A stretch of 64,000 bases of DNA from positions 55,630 through 119,629 of the forward strand of contig DASYRE010000048.1 of assembly GCA_036004685.1 (NCBI GenBank), read 5' to 3'. The translations under genes and the position numbers were made by a program. The DNA comes from Candidatus Polarisedimenticolia bacterium. Its GTDB lineage: Bacteria > Acidobacteriota > Polarisedimenticolia > Gp22-AA2 > AA152. Shown piece after piece: positions 18,382 through 26,630 of the stretch (its first letter is position 1; the number at the start of each line of letters is the position of its first letter). The notes beneath the pieces were generated by a model that searched no databases, had not been told where the DNA came from, and saw only the letters and a program-made list of their open reading frames with translations.

Positions 18382-19479
18382 ATGAATCCGTACCAGGCCA
18401 TGATCGCGCGCAATTGGAAGTCGGCGACGCCGTACTCGGCGCTCTTCGAGCTGACCTACATCTGCAACCACGCCTGCTCCTTCTGCTACAACTGCCCGAC
18501 GGGCCAGAAGGAGCTGAATACCGACCAGGTCTTCCAGGCTCTCCGGAAGATCGCCGACTTCGGGGTGCTCTTCATCACCCTTTCCGGCGGAGAGCCGTTC
18601 TGCCGCAAGGACTTCTTCGCGATCGCCAAGGAGGCGCAGCGCCTCCATTTCGCCATCCGCATCTACACGAACGGCTATCTGATCGACGACGCCGTCGCGG
18701 AGAGGCTCGCCCAGGAGGCGCGCCCCTTCGAGATGGAGATCAGCCTGCACGGCGCTCGCCCGGAGACCCACGAGGCGCTCACCCGAGTCCCCGGCTCCTT
18801 CGCGCGCCTGGTGAACGGCGTCAAGGCGCTGCGCAAGCGTCGGATGAAGGTGCTGCTCAAGACTCCCATCACGCGCCTGAACATGAACGAGCTGCGCGAA
18901 ATCAAGACGCTGGCCGAGGATCTCGATGCCGACCTCCACTTCGATCCCGTCATCACCCCCAAGGACGACGGCGATCAGGAGCCGCTCGAGATGGGGGCCG
19001 ACGAGCAGTTCATGAAGCGGTGGTGGTCGGCCGAGTTCGAGGACGTCCGGGAGGAGCGGGTGCCGCTGAAGCGGGACGACAAGGACATTCCCGCTGTCTG
19101 CGGAACGGGCCGGAGCGGCTTCGCCGTGGATCCCTACGGCAATATCTATCCGTGCGTGCAGTGGCGCCGGAAAGTGGCGAACATCCTGGAGGTCGCTTCG
19201 CTGCGGGACGTCTGGCGCGGCTCCACCGTCCTGTCCGAGGTCCGGCGCGTGGCGGAGGAGATTCCGAAGACGACTCTCAAGAATTCCGAGGTGGGGGAGT
19301 TCACCGCCTTCTGCGCCGGGGTCGCGTGGCTGCAGACGGGCGATCCTACCAAGATGTACCACCAGGCCGAGCTGACCGCCCGCTACCGCAAAAAGGCCTA
19401 TCTCGAGTTCAAGACCCGCGCCGACGCGGGCGAAGTCATCGAGGGCCTCGGGAACACGTTCGACAAGTGCGGGGAGTGA
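18382..19479 (+). CDS. Radical SAM protein with SPASM domain (peptide-modifying)
   Basis: A 365-residue protein. Cys28, Cys32 and Cys35 (CNHACSFC) form the CxxxCxxC [4Fe-4S] site that cleaves S-adenosylmethionine; LSGGEPF follows as the SAM-binding GGE motif. The C-terminal part carries a SPASM-type cysteine set (Cys240 and Cys258 in CGTG and NIYPC, then Cys311 and Cys363) for auxiliary iron-sulfur clusters. PqqE and sactipeptide maturases share this plan. With a PqqD-like protein encoded directly upstream, the natural role is modification of a ribosomal peptide. Candidate substrates are the two small peptides at 34371-34703. Its stop overlaps the GTG of the next gene. Confidence 0.9.
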   Translation: MNPYQAMIARNWKSATPYSALFELTYICNHACSFCYNCPTGQKELNTDQVFQALRKIADFGVLFITLSGGEPFCRKDFFAIAKEAQRLHFAIRIYTNGYLIDDAVAERLAQEARPFEMEISLHGARPETHEALTRVPGSFARLVNGVKALRKRRMKVLLKTPITRLNMNELREIKTLAEDLDADLHFDPVITPKDDGDQEPLEMGADEQFMKRWWSAEFEDVREERVPLKRDDKDIPAVCGTGRSGFAVDPYGNIYPCVQWRRKVANILEVASLRDVWRGSTVLSEVRRVAEEIPKTTLKNSEVGEFTAFCAGVAWLQTGDPTKMYHQAELTARYRKKAYLEFKTRADAGEVIEGLGNTFDKCGE

Positions 19480-21377
19480 TCGTCTCGTCCCGGACCGGCC
19501 GCGCCCGCGGCTTCGTCCTCGCTCTATGGCTCCTTGCCGGCTCCGGCGCGCTGCCGCTCGCGGCTCCTGCCAACCCGTCTTCTCCTGCTCCCCGGCGCCT
19601 GAATCTGCTTCTGATCACCGCCGAGGGCCTCCGGCCCGACCGTCTCGGCTGCTACGGCGGCAAGCAGGCCATCGCGACGCCCCACGTCGACGCCCTCGCC
19701 GCGGAGGGGCGCCTGTTCGAGCAGGTCCTGACCTCCTCGGTCTCCTCCGTGCCGGCCGTGGCGAGCCTCCTCACCGGCCGCACGCCGTTCGAACACCAGG
19801 TCTGGGACGATCACTATAGGAATCGTCTGCCGGCATCCGCGCTCACCCTGGCCGAGCGACTCAAGCAGGAGGGGTACGCCACGGCGGCTTTCGTGGCGAC
19901 CTCCCGGCTCTGGGCCGGCCGAGGCCTGGATCAGGGATTCGATCTTTACCAGGACGGCTACAGGCCGCCCGCGGACGGTGTCTGGAAGCTGTCGCAACGG
20001 ACCGGGTCCGCGGTGGTCGCCGGAGCCAAGAGCTGGATCGAGGGGCTCGGGGGCGGCCCCTTCTTCCTTTGGATCCATTTCATCGACCCAAGCGCTCCGA
20101 CGCCCCCTCCGGAAAAAGACCAAGAGGCCGCCTGGGCGGCCTACGCCGCCCACGTCCAGGACTTCGACGCGCGGTTGGGCGAGGTCGTGGAGATCCTCGA
20201 GAAGAAGAAGCTCTGGGATTCCACCGTCGCGATCCTGACGTCGGATCATGGCCTGGGCCTGGGCGAGCATGGCGAAACGCGTTCGGGGATCTTCTTGTAC
20301 GATTCAACCGTCCGCGTTCCGCTGATTGTCCGAACTCCTGCCGGCGATTTCCGGCGCGGCAGCCGATCGGCGGATCTGGCGGGGACGGTGGATGTCTTCC
20401 CGACGGTCGAGCGGCTCCTCAGCCTTGACCCGGCGCCCGGCTCCGCCGGGCGGGATCTCTTCGCCAACGCTCCCGCGGTTCCTGCCGTCTACTATTCCGC
20501 GGCGCTGCTGGGGCGGGAGGTCTTCGGATGGGCTCCCCTTGAGCTGATGGCTCGCGGCAGCCAGCGTCTGATCGCCGGCGCCGCGGACGAGTTCTACGAC
20601 GTCTCCGCCGATCCGCGGCAGGAGAAGGATCTCGGCGCAGTGTTCAAGACCGGCGTCTTGGTCTTGAAAGAGGCCCGCCGCCGGATGGCGGCCGCATCGC
20701 CTTTTCCGCCGGCGCACTTTCTTGCCGGGCGCGGGCTTCCCTCCGATCTGTCTAAGCGTCTCCGGGAGAAGGGCTATGTGAATCCGACGGCCGAGCGGGC
20801 GAAAGCGCGAGCGCTTCCCGACCCTCGTCGCTTCGCCAGCTCGCTTCCGATTCTCGAAATGGCGAATCTCGCGGTCGAACTGAAGAAAGAATACGCCTTG
20901 GTCGACGAAAGGGAGCGTCTGGCCCAGACCGATCCTGAGGGACTGTTTCCCTTGCTCCACGTCGCCGGCCTCATGATGGACCTCGAGGCGGCCGAGCCCC
21001 AATCGGGCGAAGGATTCTCCGGAGCCGCGGCGCTGCTCAAGGAGGCGCAGAAGACTTTCCCGCTCGAACCGGACGTCTACCACCGTCTCGGGCACCTCGC
21101 CATCTTCCGCAAAGAGTATTCCGACGCAGAGCTTTTCATGAAGGCCGCCGCGGAGCTGTCTCCCCAATACCCGACCGAGGTTTCCTACGATCTCGCCTGC
21201 GCCTATGCCTTGCGAGGGAAGAAGGCCGCCGCCATCGAGGAGCTGCGCCACGCGATCCGCCTTGGCTTCCGAGACGCCAGCCATATCTCGGCCGATCCCG
21301 ATCTGCGCGCCCTCCGCGCCGATCCATCCTACAAGCGTCTGATGGCAGAGGAGTTTCCTGCCTCGATCGGCCGCTAG
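19476..21377 (+). CDS. Secreted sulfatase-like hydrolase with C-terminal TPRs
   Basis: A 633-residue protein with a signal peptide (about 1-30), a sulfatase/alkaline-phosphatase-superfamily domain (about 41-350) and TPR-like helices at the end (YHRLGHLAIFRKEY, DLACAYALRGKK). SDHGLGLGEHG is the conserved metal-binding strand. The formylglycine position of sulfatases, C/S-x-P-x-R, reads SVPAV here (residues 91-95), so the arginine is missing, and the first metal Asp of the family is Glu50. Classical sulfatase activity is doubtful; phosphoester transfer is possible. The GTG at 19476 overlaps the stop of the radical SAM gene; GTG at 19467 is an alternative. It closes the coupled run that begins at the HprK-related gene. 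Confidence 0.82.
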   Translation: MIVSSRTGRARGFVLALWLLAGSGALPLAAPANPSSPAPRRLNLLLITAEGLRPDRLGCYGGKQAIATPHVDALAAEGRLFEQVLTSSVSSVPAVASLLTGRTPFEHQVWDDHYRNRLPASALTLAERLKQEGYATAAFVATSRLWAGRGLDQGFDLYQDGYRPPADGVWKLSQRTGSAVVAGAKSWIEGLGGGPFFLWIHFIDPSAPTPPPEKDQEAAWAAYAAHVQDFDARLGEVVEILEKKKLWDSTVAILTSDHGLGLGEHGETRSGIFLYDSTVRVPLIVRTPAGDFRRGSRSADLAGTVDVFPTVERLLSLDPAPGSAGRDLFANAPAVPAVYYSAALLGREVFGWAPLELMARGSQRLIAGAADEFYDVSADPRQEKDLGAVFKTGVLVLKEARRRMAAASPFPPAHFLAGRGLPSDLSKRLREKGYVNPTAERAKARALPDPRRFASSLPILEMANLAVELKKEYALVDERERLAQTDPEGLFPLLHVAGLMMDLEAAEPQSGEGFSGAAALLKEAQKTFPLEPDVYHRLGHLAIFRKEYSDAELFMKAAAELSPQYPTEVSYDLACAYALRGKKAAAIEELRHAIRLGFRDASHISADPDLRALRADPSYKRLMAEEFPASIGR

Positions 21378-21393
21378 ACCCGGGGGAATCATC

Positions 21394-21422
21394 TTTACTC
21401 CGGGCCGCAGTGGCCGTATATT
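21394..21422 (+). promoter_or_regulatory. Promoter of the C25 peptidase gene
   Basis: TTTACT (21394-21399), 17-base spacer, TATATT (21417-21422). This is almost the same sequence and exactly the same spacing as the promoter at 17044-17072. Confidence 0.6.
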
Positions 21423-21502
21423 TATAGGCCTCGAAAGGTGAGTCCATCCGACAGAATCGTTGCCCAGCCCGGCTTCCCGGGGGCCGCGTGCCGCCTGCAG
21501 GG

Positions 21503-24500
21503 ATGAGGACGCCGCGCCCCTTGCGGCGAGCGGGGATCCTCGCCTGCGTCGCCTTGTTGGCCGGGAGCTCCGTGACCGCTTCGCGGCAGGCCAGCCCGGA
21601 TGGTTCTTTCCATACCACCCTGAAGATCCCGCCCCTGGCCATCCTGCCGAGCCCGAACCTCACCGGCATGGTCCGCCTCCAGCTCGAGGGTTTCGGCACG
21701 CTGCCTCGCCCCGGCGCTCCAGCGGTCCCGGTGCGCATCGAACGGATCGGAATCCCGGAAGAAGGCGAGCCGGCACTCAGGATCCTGCGCGTGAAGAGTC
21801 GGATGATTCCGGATCTGCGTCCCGAGCCGGTCCCCAGCGCCGCGGGATCGCAGCAGGTGGCTGAACCGCAGGCCGTCACGGCCGCAGAGCCTGCGCCGCG
21901 CCGTCCGGTCCATCGTCCCGATTCCGCCGTCTACGGGCGCGACGCGGACTATCCCTCTCAACCGCTTGCGCTGGGCGCCGTCGGATGGATGCGGGATCAG
22001 AAATACGTCGAGTTGATCGTCACGCCCGTCCAGGTGAATCCCGTGACGGGGATCGGACGGATCACCGAGGAAATCGAGATCGAAGTGAGCTTCGGAGCCG
22101 CGACCGGCTCGCGTCGATCGATCGACTCCGGCAAGGGGAGGGACCGAAAGCTCGAGGAATTCTACCGGGCGGGGCTGCTCAACTACGAGCAGGCCGTCTC
22201 CTACCGGCGACCCGCTTCCAGCGACAGCGTCCTCCCCCCGAGTCCGGAATCGACCGGCGGGCCCATCTACAACATCTCCGTCCATCAGGACGGAATCTAT
22301 CGCGTCAGCTGCGCCTCCGCTCCTTCCTGCGCCGTCCCGGCCCTCTTGGGCCAGAACCCGAACACGTTCCGCCTCCGCGACAAGGGATTGGAAGTCCCCA
22401 TGAGGGTGATTGGGGGAGCCGACGACTCGTTCGACCTCGGCGACGCGTTGGAGTTCTACGGTCAGGCCCAGCGCGAACCCTTCACCATCGTCAACTGCAG
22501 CGCCCCCGAAAACCCCGTGTGCGCCCCGCCGATCTATGAGTACAACGACACGACCGACGTGAACGTCTACCTTCTCGATGCCACGGCCTCGACGGCGCGC
22601 CTGCGCATGGCGACTCTCGACGGGACGCCCGGCGGGCTGACCGTCCAGCCCGATTTCGTCGATACGGCGCACGCCGAAACGAACGACGTGTTCATGCCGC
22701 TGAACGACCATGATCCCTTCTATTGGCTGCCTGTTCTCACCGCTGACGCGTCCAACTCCGCCTCCCGGGACATCAGCATCCCCCTTCCCGGAATCTCCGG
22801 ATCGGCATTCACCGCCTCGGTGACCGCCAGACTTCGAGGCGTGTCGTTCAACGAGGCCGTGAATCCCGATCACCGGACGCGAATCACACTCAACGCCGTT
22901 CCCGCCACGACGACGACGCAGGACTGGGACGGGGAACTCGTCTTCGACCACGTCACCAGCGCCAGCCAATCGATCCTGACGAATCCCTCGACGCTGCATC
23001 TTGAGGTCCCGGCGGTCCCGACCGTGCCCCTCGATCAGGTCGTTGCCGATTACGTGGAGATTTCCTACCGCCGGCTGTTTCAGGCGGTTTCCGATCGGCT
23101 CGCCTTCGCCTTCCCCAATCAGGCCGCCAAATTCTCGGTGAGCGGCTTTTCCGGCGCGCCCGTCCTCGTCTACGACTTGAGCCGCGTTTTGTCCGGAACG
23201 ACCGACACGGTGGAGCCGCGTCTCGTGGCGAACGGATCGATGGGGCCGGGAACGATCACCTTCCAGGTGCCGCTCGAGGGATCTCCCACCGGCGCGACGC
23301 GCCGATTCCTGGTGGTGGGGCCGGGCGGAACTCTGTCCCCGGACTCCGTCAATCTTCAGGCCCCGAACAATCTTCTCGACACCACGAATGAAGCCGACTA
23401 TCTCATCGTGGCCCACCCCAGCCTGATCGACCCGGGTCCCGGCAGCGCCTACACCCAGTTCGTGAGCTACCTGCAGAACGTCCGCGGCCTCAAGACGCGG
23501 CTCGTTCTCATCGGCGAAATCTACGATGCTTTCAACAACTCGATCGAGCATCCCGAGGCCATCCGCTCCTTCCTGGCCTACGCCCACGCCAACTGGAGCG
23601 GAGCGGCGGGAACGTCGGCGCCACCTTCCTACGTGCTCTTCGTGGGCGACGCCGTCTGGGATTTCAAGAACACCTTGAGCCGCGCGGACTGGATCGATCT
23701 CGTGCCGACTCCGATCATGTTTTACAATCAGGCCGTCCTGAGGTACCACGCCGCCGACAACTGGCTGGCGTCCTTCCTGGGAGGGGATCAGACGGCGGAC
23801 ATCCTCTACGGCAGGATCCCGGTGCGGACCGTCGCGCAGGCGAACACCGTCTTCTCCAAGATCCTCGCCTACGCGCAATCCCCGCCGGCGGGCGCGTGGC
23901 GCTCGGACGGGTATTTCGTGGCCGACGTCGGGAACACCTCGCAGGAGACTCAGACGTTCGAGCTGCTGGCCGATGCTAACGCCGCCCATTTTGAGGCCCC
24001 GTGGACCCGGACGAAGCAGTACTACGCCGAGCCTCCCTACAACGCCCCGACGGGCGGTAACGGTCCGGTGGCGCAATTCAAAGCCGATTTCATCGATCAT
24101 TGGAACACCGCCCACCCGGCCCTGGCGATGTTCATCGGCCACGGTGCCTTCGACATCCTCGGAAACGACGTCTTCTTCCGGCCGGCCGACGTCCCCTCCT
24201 TGACGAACGGCGCCTTCCAGCCCTTCTTCTACAACTCCGACTGTCTCTCTGGAGGTTTTCATGCCGTCGGGATCGATTCGATCGCCGAGGCGTTCCTGAA
24301 ATCGGGGTCCGGGGGCGCCGTCGCCTACCTCGCTCCGGCGGGAATCTCCTTCACGCTCACGGGAACCGTCGTGAGCGAACAGCTCTTCGGCGATCTCTTC
24401 GCCGAACAGAAGATTCGCGAGCTGGGGACCCTGACCCATCGGGCGCGGGACGTCCTCTTTCAGCTAGGAGCGATCGTCGATATGCAGGCCTACGCCTACC

Positions 24501-25747
24501 TCGGGGATCCGGCGCTGTCACTCGTTCTTCCGGCGCCGGCGCCGCCTACGAGCTTCGCGGCTGCGGCGGGGAACGCGAAAGTCGATCTCTCCTGGTCCGC
24601 CAGCGCGGATCCGTCCGCCGCCGGGACGCAAATCTACAGGGCTCTGGCTCCCGATCAGCCCTATACCAAAGTGAACCCCGCTCCGGTCACCGGAACGTTC
24701 TTTTCGGACACCACCGTAGCCAACGGCACCACCTACTTCTATCGGGCGGTCTCGGTGGATTCCGGCGGATTCGAGGGCGCCGTCACCAATACGAACGCCG
24801 ACTGCGGTGCCACCCCTTCGTCCGATGGCCCCGAATGTCGCCGAGCCACTCCTCAGAACCTCACCCCGCCGGTCGCGCCTCAAGGGGTGAAAGCCCGGGA
24901 CATGGGAACGGGCTCGACTCTCGAAATAAGCTGGACGGGCAATCCCGAGCCCGACATCCAAAAGTATCTCGTGGCCTTCGGGACCGTGCCGGGGAGCTAT
25001 CCGACCGTGCGGGACGCGGGGCTCGCCACCTCCTTCATCCTGGCGGGCCTCACGAACGGGGTGCCCTATTACGTCGTCGTGCGCGGGGTGAACACCTCCG
25101 GGATTCAGAGCGCGCCGAGCGCTGAAGTCTCCGGAGCTCCCCATGTCTTCCTGGGGATCGCTCCGCCGCGGACCATCCAGGATCTGACGATCGTGCGCAA
25201 CGGCAACGATCTCGTCCTGAGCTGGGGAGCGGTGACGACCAACATCTACGGCAACCCGACCGTGGTCGACCACTACAGCGTTTACCGGGGAAACACCCCC
25301 ACCTTCGTTCCTTCCGACGCGCTGAACCGGATTGCGGTCGTTCCGGCCTCCCCCAGCCCGGGCTACACGCATTCCGGCGGAGCGACGACCCCGGATGCCG
25401 GCTTCTATCTCGTCTCGGCGAGCGACAGCGACGGCTTCTCCTCGGGTCTGGGAGGCGATCTTCCGTCGGGGATTCCCAATCTCCAGGTTGCGCCCTCGCC
25501 CAATGCCGGGATGATCCGCCTGTCGTGGACCCCGGTGACGACGACCGTGACGGGGAAGCCGACAAGTATCGACCATTACACCGTCTATGGATCGAATTCC
25601 GTGCTCCCCCGGCGGTCGATCGGTCCCGCCAGCCTGCTGATCGATGGCGTGACGGGATCGTTCGTGGACGTTCCCGACCCGGCGGGGGCCCGTTACTACT
25701 ACAACGTCATCGCCGTCGACCCACGTGGCAATCTCTCTCCCTTCTGA
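21503..25747 (+). CDS. Secreted gingipain-type (C25) cysteine peptidase with fibronectin type III domains
   Basis: A 1414-residue extracellular protein. A signal peptide is followed by a prodomain-like region of about 450 residues and a peptidase C25 domain. Catalytic His880 lies in FIGHGAF and Cys914 in NSDCLSGG, matching the GHG/C dyad of gingipains. About four fibronectin type III-like modules follow the peptidase domain (strands such as VDLSWSAS, LEISWTGN, VLSWGAV, IRLSWTPV). No type IX secretion C-terminal signal is apparent, and the last residues are an Fn3 strand. ATG 21503 is used; GTG 21488 would add five residues. An ECF sigma gene begins ten bases later. It may process surface proteins or the peptides of the same block, but this is not shown. 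Confidence 0.88.
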   Translation: MRTPRPLRRAGILACVALLAGSSVTASRQASPDGSFHTTLKIPPLAILPSPNLTGMVRLQLEGFGTLPRPGAPAVPVRIERIGIPEEGEPALRILRVKSRMIPDLRPEPVPSAAGSQQVAEPQAVTAAEPAPRRPVHRPDSAVYGRDADYPSQPLALGAVGWMRDQKYVELIVTPVQVNPVTGIGRITEEIEIEVSFGAATGSRRSIDSGKGRDRKLEEFYRAGLLNYEQAVSYRRPASSDSVLPPSPESTGGPIYNISVHQDGIYRVSCASAPSCAVPALLGQNPNTFRLRDKGLEVPMRVIGGADDSFDLGDALEFYGQAQREPFTIVNCSAPENPVCAPPIYEYNDTTDVNVYLLDATASTARLRMATLDGTPGGLTVQPDFVDTAHAETNDVFMPLNDHDPFYWLPVLTADASNSASRDISIPLPGISGSAFTASVTARLRGVSFNEAVNPDHRTRITLNAVPATTTTQDWDGELVFDHVTSASQSILTNPSTLHLEVPAVPTVPLDQVVADYVEISYRRLFQAVSDRLAFAFPNQAAKFSVSGFSGAPVLVYDLSRVLSGTTDTVEPRLVANGSMGPGTITFQVPLEGSPTGATRRFLVVGPGGTLSPDSVNLQAPNNLLDTTNEADYLIVAHPSLIDPGPGSAYTQFVSYLQNVRGLKTRLVLIGEIYDAFNNSIEHPEAIRSFLAYAHANWSGAAGTSAPPSYVLFVGDAVWDFKNTLSRADWIDLVPTPIMFYNQAVLRYHAADNWLASFLGGDQTADILYGRIPVRTVAQANTVFSKILAYAQSPPAGAWRSDGYFVADVGNTSQETQTFELLADANAAHFEAPWTRTKQYYAEPPYNAPTGGNGPVAQFKADFIDHWNTAHPALAMFIGHGAFDILGNDVFFRPADVPSLTNGAFQPFFYNSDCLSGGFHAVGIDSIAEAFLKSGSGGAVAYLAPAGISFTLTGTVVSEQLFGDLFAEQKIRELGTLTHRARDVLFQLGAIVDMQAYAYLGDPALSLVLPAPAPPTSFAAAAGNAKVDLSWSASADPSAAGTQIYRALAPDQPYTKVNPAPVTGTFFSDTTVANGTTYFYRAVSVDSGGFEGAVTNTNADCGATPSSDGPECRRATPQNLTPPVAPQGVKARDMGTGSTLEISWTGNPEPDIQKYLVAFGTVPGSYPTVRDAGLATSFILAGLTNGVPYYVVVRGVNTSGIQSAPSAEVSGAPHVFLGIAPPRTIQDLTIVRNGNDLVLSWGAVTTNIYGNPTVVDHYSVYRGNTPTFVPSDALNRIAVVPASPSPGYTHSGGATTPDAGFYLVSASDSDGFSSGLGGDLPSGIPNLQVAPSPNAGMIRLSWTPVTTTVTGKPTSIDHYTVYGSNSVLPRRSIGPASLLIDGVTGSFVDVPDPAGARYYYNVIAVDPRGNLSPF

Positions 25748-25757
25748 CGAGGTATCG

Positions 25758-26402
25758 ATGTCCGCGACCGACGCCGCGGCCATGGAGGTGGCCGAGCGCA
25801 AGAGCCGGGAGACGGAAGAGCTCGTCGCCCGGATCCGATCGGGCGATCTCGAAGCGTTCGAGGGGCTGATCCGTCTCCACGAGCGGCGCCTTCTCGGGAT
25901 GGCCGTTCAAATGGGCCTCTCCCCGGCCGACGCCCAGGACGCCTGCCAGGAGGTTTTTCTCAGGGTCTTCCGCTATCTCGGAAGGTTCCGGGCCGGACAG
26001 AGGTTCGAGGCCTGGCTCTGGAGAATCGCCGTGAACGTCGTCTACGACTCTCTCCGAAGCCGCCGCGATCGCGGGGAAGTCCCATGGGACGGCCTCCTCC
26101 AGGAAGGACAGGCGGCGCGGGATGGCTGGGGGGGGCTGCAAGTGAGTGTCGAGAACGCCGATATCTGCGCCAAGCTGCTGGCCCGCATGGAAGTTCTCAC
26201 GCAGCAGGAGCGCATGGTCTTTGTCCTCAAGGAACTACAAGATATGGATACCCCAGAAATCGCTCGGGCGATGGGGATATCCGCCATCACCGTCCGGCGC
26301 CACAAGTCCTCCGCCCTGCAGAAACTCCGCAAGGTCGTGACGCAGCTCGGACGGGTGAAAAATCCTGAAGATTTTGTGGGCGGGCTGAACATTCCCGACT
26401 GA
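25758..26402 (+). CDS. ECF-type RNA polymerase sigma factor
   Basis: A 214-residue sigma factor with region 2 (about 30-110: DAQDACQEVFLRVFRYL, FEAWLWRIAVNVVYD) and region 4 with its helix-turn-helix (about 150-195: QQERMVFVLKELQDM, PEIARAMGISAITVRRH). ATG 25758 follows GAGG. It directs RNA polymerase to promoters that the sequence alone does not reveal. It follows the C25 peptidase gene by ten bases and precedes an AT-richer region with a good promoter for a secreted protein. No recognisable anti-sigma gene lies next to it; the single-pass protein at 31482 is the only weak candidate by topology. Confidence 0.9.
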   Translation: MSATDAAAMEVAERKSRETEELVARIRSGDLEAFEGLIRLHERRLLGMAVQMGLSPADAQDACQEVFLRVFRYLGRFRAGQRFEAWLWRIAVNVVYDSLRSRRDRGEVPWDGLLQEGQAARDGWGGLQVSVENADICAKLLARMEVLTQQERMVFVLKELQDMDTPEIARAMGISAITVRRHKSSALQKLRKVVTQLGRVKNPEDFVGGLNIPD

Positions 26403-26446
26403 GTGACAGTATTGATAGTAGTAAGGAAGGGACAAGTATTTTTCCC

Positions 26447-26475
26447 TTGACAATCTTTCCTTTCAGAGTACTTAA
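26447..26475 (+). promoter_or_regulatory. Promoter of the thrombospondin-repeat protein gene
   Basis: TTGACA (26447-26452), 16-base spacer, TACTTAA (26469-26475). The -10 is poor. The same TTGACAA / TA-N2-TAA arrangement recurs at 32011-32039. Confidence 0.5.
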
Positions 26476-26630
26476 GCTTGAAGCGGAGCCTCTCGGGCAA
26501 CAGCGAAAATCCAAGGTGCGTTCTTCTGCGCCGTTATTTTTGATATCTGCCTGGAAACAAAGAAGTTGATCTCGATATGGAAACCAGCGGCGTCCTCGGG
26601 GGTCCTTGATGTGCATTCAGGGGGGAAGAT

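Noticed and set aside
21422..24439. A 1005-codon minus-strand frame over the C25 peptidase gene
   Set aside because: Antisense shadow; the opposite strand has a catalytic GHG/Cys pair and Fn3 repeats.
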